NCBI GenBank assembly: GCA_026706225.1
Contig: JAPOZE010000620.1
Location: 1 to 10,544 of the forward strand
Source: Acidobacteriota bacterium
GTDB taxonomy: Bacteria; Acidobacteriota; Terriglobia; Versatilivoradales; Versatilivoraceae
Length of the DNA stretch: 10,544 nt
Reading direction: 5' to 3'
Under the pieces are notes generated by a model. It did no database searches. It had not been told where the DNA came from and saw nothing but the letters and a program-made list of their open reading frames with translations. The translations under genes and the position numbers were made by a program. Of the stretch, positions 1 through 5,399 are shown piece by piece; positions within the stretch are counted from its first letter, which is position 1, and each line of letters opens with the position of its first letter.

Positions 1-331
1 CGGGGGGTGAACGGCCGAGTGCCGGTCGTTCCGTGAGAATGGCCAAGCCTTGCGATCCCTGAACGTTGCCTACTTCACTGCAAGCTGCGACACCGCCGAG
101 GAAAACCGCCGGTTTGCCGAATCCCTCAAGGCGGACTATCCCATACTGAGCGATCCCGGCAAAGCGACGGCCCGGGCTTACGGCGTCGTCCACGAGAACC
201 GAAGCCTGCCGGAACGCTGGACCTTCTACATCGGCAAGGACGGGAAGATTCTCTACGTGGATCGCCAGGTCAGGGCGTCCACGGCCGCCGAGGACGCGGT
301 TGCCAGGCTCAAGGAGCTGAATGTCCGGTAG
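1..331 (+). CDS. Peroxiredoxin/redoxin-family selenoprotein, 3' part (UGA read as selenocysteine)
   Basis: A thioredoxin-fold peroxidase expected to reduce hydroperoxides with thiol reductants; the N-terminal part lies outside the window. Read from base 2 the frame gives G-G-[TGA at 8-10]-T-A-E-C-R-S-F-R-E-N-G, then a typical peroxiredoxin body. That body has N-V-A-Y-F-T-A-S-C-D (strand after the active-site helix), a YPILSDP segment, A-R-A-Y-G-V, and a RWTFYIGKDGKI strand pair before a C-terminal helix, ending with TAG at 329-331. In this family the residue before T-x-E-C is the peroxidatic cysteine, so the TGA sits exactly on the catalytic position. A second Cys four residues later (20-22) is kept and could be the resolving or partner thiol. 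Starting instead at the TTG at 50 would give a 93-residue protein without an active site, which I judge wrong. The alternative is a TGC-to-TGA mutation or base-call error. Five bases separate its stop from the aminotransferase start, so the two may be co-transcribed. Confidence 0.8.
9..44 (+). promoter_or_regulatory. Candidate bacterial SECIS element just downstream of the UGA
   Basis: Bacterial selenocysteine insertion needs an mRNA hairpin directly after the UGA. Two competing folds can be drawn by eye. One is a nine-pair hairpin, 9-17 with 23-31, with apical loop AGUGC at 18-22. The other is a longer one with a lower stem (13-16 with 41-44) and an upper stem CGG/CCG (23-25 with 31-33) closing a UCGUU loop at 26-30. 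The second has the more usual distance from UGA to loop (15 bases), while the first is more stable but its loop is closer than is typical. No folding energy was computed. Confidence 0.4.
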
Positions 332-336
332 GGCCC

Positions 337-1533
337 ATGCGGTTCTCCAACCTGGCCGACCGTTTGGCGGCAAAACGCAATCGCCTCTATACGGAATATG
401 AGAGAGCCGCCTCCTCCGGTCGAACCATCCTCGATCTGATTTCCGCCAATCTGGCCGAACAGGGTTGGGTCTTTCCCCAGGAGCGGCTGCAGGCCATCCT
501 GGCGGAGGCGGCTCCCCGGGCAAGGATCTACCGTCCCGACCCCTTGGGACTGCGGTCCGCCCGGGAGGCCATTGCCGGCTACTACCGGACGGCCGGAATC
601 CACGCCTCGGCCGAGCAGGTCCTCATCACGCCCGGGACCAGCCTTTCCTATTTCTACTGCTTCAAGCTGCTGGCCAGTCCGGGGGAAGAGATCCTCTGCC
701 CCCGTCCCTCCTACCCCCTGTTCGAGTCCATCGCCGAGTTGGCGGGACTCCGGTTGAGGTACTACCGGCTGCGGGAATCGCGGGGATGGGAGATCGATCT
801 CGACCACCTGGAGTCCCAGATCAGCACCCGAACCCGGGCGCTGGTGCTGATCTCACCCCACAATCCCACCGGGATGGTCGCGGGCGGACACTCCCTGGAA
901 GAGCTGGCGGCCATCGCCTGCAGGCACGACTTGCCGGTCCTGGCCGACGAAGTCTTCAGCGAGTTTCTCTACGACCTGGAAGCCCTGCCGCGCCCAGCGG
1001 CCACCCCGGCGCCGCTGGTTTTCACCCTCAATGGATTTTCCAAGATGGTGGCTCTGCCCGGACTGAAGCTGGGGTGGATAGTGCTGAGCGGGCGTCACGC
1101 CCGGGTTCGAAGGTCCCTGGAAGTGATGGAGCTCATCTCGGACACCTTCCTGCCGGTCAACGACCTCGCCCAGCACATGGTCAGCGGCATCTTCGAGGAC
1201 CGGGAGGCCTTCGCATCCGCCCTTGGGCCATGGCTTCAGCGCTGCCGCCAAATTGCCGTGGCCCGACTCTCCCAATGTCCGGGAGTGTGCTTCACCCCGC
1301 CGCGGGGCGGATTCCATCTCACCCTGAAGGTGGGAGGGGCGGAGGTCGACGAGGAAGCCCTCAGTATCGATCTCGTCCGGGAGTGGGGAGTCCTGGTGCA
1401 TCCCGGCTATTTCTACGACATGGCCCCGGCCCACCTGGTCCTGACCTTCGCGCTCCGGCACGAGTTGCTGGACAGGTCCCTGAAGGCGCTCTGCCAGGGA
1501 ATTCGGGAATGGAAAAAGCGGCAGGATTCCTGA
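337..1533 (+). CDS. PLP-dependent aminotransferase, class I/II (aspartate aminotransferase fold)
   Basis: A cytosolic fold-type I PLP enzyme of 398 residues, the usual family length, expected to move amino groups between amino acids and 2-oxo acids. Visible motifs are SPHNPTG with cofactor-contacting N176, the ADEVFSEF segment with D204 for the pyridine nitrogen, and N-G-F-S-K with K236 as the Schiff-base lysine followed by LPGLKLGW. A C-terminal VHPGYFYD segment (354-361) is also present. Two positions differ from textbook aspartate aminotransferase. The tyrosine that contacts the PLP hydroxyl is F207, and the carboxylate-binding arginine seems to be V368 (HLVLTF), although R374 lies close by. 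The substrate is therefore not assigned. The ATG at 337 comes right after the peroxiredoxin stop with only a weak GGTAGGG upstream. The gene converges on the epimerase gene with 13 bases between the stops and no terminator hairpin seen there. Confidence 0.9.
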   Translation: MRFSNLADRLAAKRNRLYTEYERAASSGRTILDLISANLAEQGWVFPQERLQAILAEAAPRARIYRPDPLGLRSAREAIAGYYRTAGIHASAEQVLITPGTSLSYFYCFKLLASPGEEILCPRPSYPLFESIAELAGLRLRYYRLRESRGWEIDLDHLESQISTRTRALVLISPHNPTGMVAGGHSLEELAAIACRHDLPVLADEVFSEFLYDLEALPRPAATPAPLVFTLNGFSKMVALPGLKLGWIVLSGRHARVRRSLEVMELISDTFLPVNDLAQHMVSGIFEDREAFASALGPWLQRCRQIAVARLSQCPGVCFTPPRGGFHLTLKVGGAEVDEEALSIDLVREWGVLVHPGYFYDMAPAHLVLTFALRHELLDRSLKALCQGIREWKKRQDS

Positions 1534-1546
1534 AGCGTGAATTGCC

Positions 1547-2470
1547 TCAGCCGCCACGGGCAGGTTTTTCCAGGAGGTGGCGCAGGGCGGCTTCCAGCGT
1601 CGGGTACTGGAAGGAGTAGCCGGAGCCCGCCAGCCGCCTGGGTTCCACCCTCGTGCTGGACAACAGCAGGGCCTCGGCCATCTCTCCGAAGGCGAGGCGA
1701 GCCGCAAGGGCAGGCATGGGGAACAGGGTGGGGCGAGACAGCACCCTTCCCAGGGTCTTGGTGAATTCCAGGTTGGTGGCGGGGTTGGGGGCCACCGCGT
1801 TGACGTGGCCGCTGAGGTTCGAGTCCGTCAGCGCCTGGCAAAGGGCCCCGACGGCGTCATCCAGGGCGATCCAGCTCATGTACTGTTGACCGCTGCCGAT
1901 CTTGCCGCCGGCCCCCAGCTTGAAGGGCAGCAACATCTTGGCCAGGGCGCCGCCCCGGGGAGAGAGGACGATGCCCAGCCGCAGCCGGACCACCCGGATT
2001 CCCTTTTCCGCCGCGGGCCGGGAGGCGGCCTCCCACTGGCGACAGACCTCCGACAGAAAGTCGTTGCCGGAAGAACTGTCTTCGTTGAGCAGTTCGTCTC
2101 CGCGGTCCCCGTAAAAGCCGATGGCCGAGGCGGCCACCAGCGTGGCCGGCGGCTGCGCAAGGTTGGCCAGTCGGTCGCTCAGCAGGGCCGTTCCCCGGAC
2201 TCGGCTGTCGCGGATCCTGGCTTTCTGCGCCGCCGTCCAGCGCCGGGCGGCGATGTTCTCGCCCGCCAGGTGCACCACGGCCTCAATCCCCTCAAGCCGA
2301 CTGCCGTCCAACTCACCGGTTTCAGGATTCCATTGAACCGTCGAGTCCCCTGGACCTGATGGCGCCGACGAACTCCGCACCAACCTGTTGACTTCGTGCC
2401 CAGCCGATCTCAGCACCGGCAACAGCGCCGAGCCAACCAGTCCGGTGGAACCTGAAACAAGGATCTTCAT
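1547..2470 (-). CDS. TIGR01777 family epimerase (YfcH/SDR39U1-like NAD(P)-binding protein)
   Basis: A 307-residue atypical extended short-chain dehydrogenase/reductase. Residues 1-13 carry the Rossmann strand and glycine motif (G7-x-x-G10-x-x-G13), followed by a long hydrophobic-charged pattern typical of sugar-nucleotide epimerase relatives. The family hallmark VVHLAGENIAARRW lies at 65-78 and SAIGFYGDRGDE at 115-126. The C-terminus (about 252-299, with EALLLSST and Q-Y-P-T-L-E) matches DUF1731. The length is normal for the family, whose substrate is unknown; in other bacteria it is linked loosely to cell division or envelope functions, which I do not assert here. The start is well supported: GGAGG (complement of 2477-2481) lies six bases before the ATG. 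The ATPase gene upstream on the same strand ends 11 bases away, and its stop codon touches this Shine-Dalgarno, so read-through or translational coupling is plausible. Confidence 0.9.
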   Translation of the reverse strand: MKILVSGSTGLVGSALLPVLRSAGHEVNRLVRSSSAPSGPGDSTVQWNPETGELDGSRLEGIEAVVHLAGENIAARRWTAAQKARIRDSRVRGTALLSDRLANLAQPPATLVAASAIGFYGDRGDELLNEDSSSGNDFLSEVCRQWEAASRPAAEKGIRVVRLRLGIVLSPRGGALAKMLLPFKLGAGGKIGSGQQYMSWIALDDAVGALCQALTDSNLSGHVNAVAPNPATNLEFTKTLGRVLSRPTLFPMPALAARLAFGEMAEALLLSSTRVEPRRLAGSGYSFQYPTLEAALRHLLEKPARGG

Positions 2471-2481
2471 GGTTTGCCTCC

Positions 2482-4221
2482 TCAGTTCACTTGGGCGGCC
2501 TCCGCGCTCTGTGCAACTTGCGCGATGACGTCCAACTTCTCGGATATCTCGGGATCGATCTCGGCTGCGGGAACATGTGTGGCCAGCTCGTAGAAGTTTT
2601 TCTTTGCCATAAAGTTGGGAAGGCCAAGCTTTTGGAAGTAGGCGCGAAAGAGAGGATCAAGGAAATCGTCACTGGCTTTGATGTCCGGGCTCCAGGGAGC
2701 CCCCTTGTTGAGCGTTTCCAATGCCGACTGCACTTCGAGGATGCCCTCCCGCATCCTTTTGACGCGATTCTCGGCTTCAGCCTTTGAAAAGAGCGGTCCC
2801 GCCTCATCGTTGCCGGACGATGCCCTTGCATAAGCTTCCAGGGTCGATTGCGAGCAGAGATAGTTTTCTATCTCTCGCTTCCTCCAAATCAGGCACTCGA
2901 CCGGATCGATTTCAAAAATATCGGATTCAAGACGGTCGAACAGCGCGACGGCTCTGAGATCGGGAATTGCCTCCTTGAGGCCGTGGAAGTGACGGTTGAC
3001 CGACCGGGGCTGATTCCCTACGTAGTGCACGAACGGGCGTTCGAGAGCCTTGATGGCGCCCTGGTGATCAAGGCGTTGCGCGAAGGCCTTCATGAGGGCC
3101 AAGTCGGTTGCGCCCTCCAGGTAGAGCACCCAACGCTTTTGCTCGGCCTGATAGTACTGGTCGAATCCGATCTCGTTGAGTGCTTTCCGGACTTGACTCC
3201 CATGATCGTCGATGCGGTGCGGTTGTCCGACGAAGGCAACAACCATATCTCTGCCTGCTGCCTCGGTGAGCAGCACCTCCGAGTGGCTGGCGGCGATGAT
3301 CTGGCTTCCGGTAGCGGCAGCGACTTCTGTAAGCAAACCGTAGATTTGGCGTTGGCGAAGGATCTCCAGGTGTGCATCCGGCTCGTCCAGAAGCAGGACC
3401 GATCCGGGGTTTGCGTACATGTAGGAAAGCAGGAGCAGCGTTTGCTGTAGCCCTCGTCCCGACGAGGAGAGATCCAACTGGATCTCATTTTCCTGATAGG
3501 TCATCAAAATCTCGCCGCGTTCCGCCACGTATTTGGGCGGGGCCAGTCTGGAACCGAACAGTTCCCGGATGTGCGCGACAATCTTCTCCCACAACGTCGG
3601 CTTTTCTGTCTGCACCTGATAGCAGAGGTTGCGCAGCACTTCGGCGGTGCGCCCCTCCCCGATACGCACGTTGATGGCCCCCTGGTCGAGCCTGGTCTCG
3701 GTGGCGGCAAGTCCGGACATGGGAGGGAGGAAGGAAATCGGGACTTTGCCGGCTTCCTTGGGGATCGGCATCCGCTCAAGGTCTTTTCCCGAGGGGCGTC
3801 GCAATGGCCTGCAATAGAACGACTCCTCATTGGCATAGTCGAACTCCAGGCCGCAGGTCCAGGATTTGTCCTCCGTCACTCCCTGGACTGTAATATCGAT
3901 TCGCACGTTACGAGTTTTCTGCCCACCGCCGTCCTTGCGCACCTCCCGAACGTGCAGGTCCCGCCACAAGAGGTTTGCGCCCGGGACCGGTACGGCAATC
4001 AGATCTCGCCGGTTGATGGTCACTCCCGGGCGCTTTTCAGGGGTGGTCTTTCCTGACCGTTTTTCGTTCCAGCGCTTGATCCCGACGTCCCAAAGGGCCA
4101 GCGCCTGCATGGCGGAGGTTTTCCCGGAGTTGTTGGGACCGATGAAAACCACCGGACTTCCCAGTTCGATTTCCACCTCGCCAAAACGCTTGAAGTTGCG
4201 TATGTTGAGCCTGGTGAGCAT
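2482..4221 (-). CDS. ABC/OLD-type ATPase with C-terminal TOPRIM-like (OLD/DUF4435-type) region; candidate defence nuclease
   Basis: A 579-residue protein starting with the SMC/RecF-like MLTRLNIRNFKRF. The Walker A motif GPNNSGKT lies at 28-35, an ABC-signature-like LSSSGRGLQQ at 251-260, Walker B VLLLDEP at 275-281 and the switch histidine in ASHSE at H313. After the ATPase comes LYLEGATD (366-373; E369 and D373 fit the first TOPRIM acidic motif). ALFDR follows at 426-430 (D429 fits a second acidic motif), then WRKREIENYL at 446-455. This order (ATPase then TOPRIM-like) is that of OLD-family nucleases and of fusions related to the AriA/AriB pair of PARIS. In these families the protein senses or cuts nucleic acid during phage infection. 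No UvrD-like GajB or separate effector lies beside it, so it would act alone. The start lacks a clear Shine-Dalgarno but fits the family N-terminus. The gene is more AT-rich than its neighbours and borders two TA modules, which suggests acquisition. Confidence 0.85.
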   Translation of the reverse strand: MLTRLNIRNFKRFGEVEIELGSPVVFIGPNNSGKTSAMQALALWDVGIKRWNEKRSGKTTPEKRPGVTINRRDLIAVPVPGANLLWRDLHVREVRKDGGGQKTRNVRIDITVQGVTEDKSWTCGLEFDYANEESFYCRPLRRPSGKDLERMPIPKEAGKVPISFLPPMSGLAATETRLDQGAINVRIGEGRTAEVLRNLCYQVQTEKPTLWEKIVAHIRELFGSRLAPPKYVAERGEILMTYQENEIQLDLSSSGRGLQQTLLLLSYMYANPGSVLLLDEPDAHLEILRQRQIYGLLTEVAAATGSQIIAASHSEVLLTEAAGRDMVVAFVGQPHRIDDHGSQVRKALNEIGFDQYYQAEQKRWVLYLEGATDLALMKAFAQRLDHQGAIKALERPFVHYVGNQPRSVNRHFHGLKEAIPDLRAVALFDRLESDIFEIDPVECLIWRKREIENYLCSQSTLEAYARASSGNDEAGPLFSKAEAENRVKRMREGILEVQSALETLNKGAPWSPDIKASDDFLDPLFRAYFQKLGLPNFMAKKNFYELATHVPAAEIDPEISEKLDVIAQVAQSAEAAQVN

Positions 4222-4370
4222 CGGAAGTATCCGTTCGAACCGGCAACCGCTGGATGACCGAGCGAGTTACAAGGCTTGGCAAGAAACAACCAAGAAGGAT
4301 ACGGGATTCCTGCCGTAATTCGCAACGGCTCCACTCAACGCGAACTGGATGGTGATGCACCCCGCCATGC

Positions 4371-4398
4371 TTGATTTCTGTACCTTACTTGGATAACA
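4371..4398 (+). promoter_or_regulatory. Possible promoter for the AbrB-type antitoxin
   Basis: TTGATT at 4371-4376 and ATAACA at 4393-4398 are spaced 16 bases and resemble -35 and -10 boxes only loosely. They sit just before the AAGGAGG ribosome site, within the 197-base divergent gap between the ATPase gene and this antitoxin gene. The rest of that gap shows no other clear signal. Confidence 0.25.
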
Positions 4399-4405
4399 GT
4401 TTTGT

Positions 4406-4412
4406 AAGGAGG
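4406..4412 (+). promoter_or_regulatory. Strong ribosome binding site fixing the antitoxin start
   Basis: AAGGAGG lies six bases before the ATG at 4419. This decides against the earlier in-frame start at 4371, which would put 16 extra residues ahead of the canonical AbrB-type N-terminus. Confidence 0.75.
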
Positions 4413-4418
4413 AAGGCG

Positions 4419-4661
4419 ATGATCGTCAAGATAACCTCAAAGCGACAGGTTACCTTGCCGGCCCGGGTGCTGGAAGCGCTCGGGGTGGGCCCCGGCGAGC
4501 AACTCGAACTGACAGAAGGCCCGGACGGCTTCATTCTGCGGGCACGAAGGATCGATTTGTCTCTGCTCGGGGGGCTGCGCGACAAGATTCCGCCTGGCCA
4601 CCCACCGTTCGAAATCGGCAAATTCCGGGAGGAGGGATATGACCCGGCGCTACGGGATTGA
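4419..4661 (+). CDS. AbrB/MazE-type (SpoVT-AbrB fold) antitoxin, VapB-like, now without an intact toxin
   Basis: An 80-residue protein. Residues 1-45 (MIVKITSKRQVTLPARVLEAL, then GVGPGEQLEL and GFILRARR) are the swapped-hairpin AbrB DNA-binding domain that binds its own promoter. The tail (46-80, with DLSLLGGLRDKIPPGHPPF and FREEGYDPALRD) is the flexible toxin-binding region common in VapB antitoxins. The partner should be a PIN-domain ribonuclease (VapC). Its start codon overlaps this gene by 23 bases at 4639, but only 17 codons remain (see the remnant entry). This leaves an antitoxin without a working cognate toxin. It may persist as a regulator, or as an anti-addiction gene that neutralises related toxins elsewhere. 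Confidence 0.85.
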   Translation: MIVKITSKRQVTLPARVLEALGVGPGEQLELTEGPDGFILRARRIDLSLLGGLRDKIPPGHPPFEIGKFREEGYDPALRD

Positions 4662-4692
4662 CACCTCGGTGATGAATTACAAGCCCAAATGA
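4639..4692 (+). pseudogene. Remnant of a PIN-domain (VapC) toxin gene, first codons only
   Basis: A GGGAGGAGGG ribosome site precedes ATG at 4639, which overlaps the antitoxin end in the classic vapBC arrangement. The frame reads M-T-R-R-Y-G-I-D-T-S-V-M-N-Y-K-P-K and then stops at 4690-4692. Y-x-I-D-T-S-V is how PIN-domain toxins begin, with the Asp as the first metal ligand; intact ones run to roughly 120-140 residues. The homology ends around 4674-4680, exactly where the convergent MazF gene's stop codon (4677-4679) falls. The last codons here are therefore MazF coding sequence read on the opposite strand. The toxin was probably truncated by insertion or recombination of the second module. 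Confidence 0.65.
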
Positions 4693-4997
4693 AGCCTCAC
4701 GGCCGCGTCCAGATTTTCAACGTCGCCATCGGATAATTTTCCAAAGAAAGCCCCGATTCGTGCCTTGCTCACGGTAGCCAACTGGTCGGCCATGGCTTTG
4801 TGCGGCCTATCGTTGATGACAACGAGGGCCTCGCCGGGGTAGACCCTGCTCACTTGGGTCGTCAAGGGTACAACCTGAACCCTGTTCAGGTGGGACACAG
4901 CCACGTCGTTGGTCACGACAACGGCGGGCCTCCGCTTGCGGATTTCTCCGCCAACGGACGGTCCGAATCTCACCCACCAGGCTTCACCTCGCTTCAT
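4677..4997 (-). CDS. mazF: MazF/PemK-family toxin endoribonuclease
   Basis: A 106-residue PemK-like protein, the standard size, which cleaves mRNA when freed from its antitoxin. The N-terminal RGEAWWVRFGPSVGGEIRK (3-21) followed by R22-R23-P and AVVVTND is the family hallmark, with the catalytic arginine in this stretch. VVPLTT (42-47) carries the expected catalytic threonine, and ADQLATVSKAR is the conserved C-terminal strand-helix. The start at 4997 is chosen because the domain begins there and GAGGA lies eight bases upstream inside the antitoxin gene. An in-frame upstream ATG at 5096 would add 33 residues that lie over the antitoxin gene in another frame and look unlike the family. The gene overlaps its antitoxin by 14 bases. 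Its 3' end abuts the truncated VapC remnant. Confidence 0.9.
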   Translation of the reverse strand: MKRGEAWWVRFGPSVGGEIRKRRPAVVVTNDVAVSHLNRVQVVPLTTQVSRVYPGEALVVINDRPHKAMADQLATVSKARIGAFFGKLSDGDVENLDAAVRLHLGL

Positions 4998-5220
4998 CGC
5001 TGACGTCCTCAGCCGTACCCTCCATCCACTCCATCGCTTCGGTTTCTCGTTCGGTGTCCGCAGCCATTTGACGATAACCTTCCCGAATATCGCCATACAT
5101 GACGTGCGGCCTGACCAGCGACTCGATGAACCGGCTGATCTTGCGTTTGCCCACGACCTGGTAGAGACCTGCGTACACGTCTTCGTCTATGGTGATGGTC
5201 AGTTTCTTTTGCATAGTCAT
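4984..5220 (-). CDS. Ribbon-helix-helix (MazE/CopG-like) antitoxin paired with the MazF toxin
   Basis: A 78-residue small protein. The start, MQKKLTITIDEDVYAGL, is the beta strand and first helix of a ribbon-helix-helix DNA-binding domain; KISRFIESLVRPHV is the second helix. The acidic C-terminus (rich in E and D, ending EDVSDEAR) would wrap the toxin. It overlaps the downstream toxin gene by 14 bases, so translation is probably coupled. Either the ATG at 5220 or the one two codons later (5214) could be used; neither has a good Shine-Dalgarno, and the second gives the more usual N-terminus. Two copies of an 8-base direct repeat just upstream are the likely autoregulatory operator. Confidence 0.85.
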   Translation of the reverse strand: MTMQKKLTITIDEDVYAGLYQVVGKRKISRFIESLVRPHVMYGDIREGYRQMAADTERETEAMEWMEGTAEDVSDEAR

Positions 5221-5226
5221 TTCTTA

Positions 5227-5245
5227 CACGTATACTGCACGTATA
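5227..5245 (-). promoter_or_regulatory. Direct-repeat operator candidate upstream of the MazF-system antitoxin
   Basis: CACGTATA occurs at 5227-5234 and again at 5238-5245, exactly 11 bases apart, or one helical turn. It ends six bases before the antitoxin start and includes TATACG/TAATAT-like stretches on the minus strand. Ribbon-helix-helix antitoxins bind such short repeats in tandem on one face of the DNA. Confidence 0.45.
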
Positions 5246-5272
5246 TTACCAATCGGCTCAGGAGAGACGCAA

Positions 5273-5307
5273 CCGGCTTGACCAATCGTCGACTCTCGCA
5301 AGGCCGG
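5273..5307. repeat. Imperfect inverted repeat between antitoxin and transporter genes
   Basis: CCGGCTTG (5273-5280) pairs with CAAGGCCGG (5299-5307) with one bulged G across an 18-base spacer. It could be part of the end of the transporter transcript or another protein site. There is no T run, so an intrinsic terminator is not supported. The rest of 5246-5399 shows nothing recognisable. Confidence 0.25.
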
Positions 5308-5399
5308 CGGCCTTCATACCGGATCGGACGACTTGTGGGCCCGTTTCCGCAACAATGCCGCCGCATCCGAGCGGTGTCGCAATCTCTCGTCAGAGACTC

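Noticed and set aside
50..331. Complete small redoxin gene starting at TTG 50
   Set aside because: It would lack the active-site strand and cysteine. The frame continues upstream through the TGA with perfectly family-like residues, so the gene extends past the left edge.
465..1619. Long plus-strand open frame of 384 codons overlapping the aminotransferase
   Set aside because: It is rich in G, P and R with no domain, and lies wholly over a gene with clear PLP-enzyme motifs. It is a high-GC shadow frame.
4677..5096. Longer MazF start at 5096
   Set aside because: The 33 extra residues overlap the antitoxin gene in another frame and match no part of the family. The start at 4997 has a ribosome site and the standard length.
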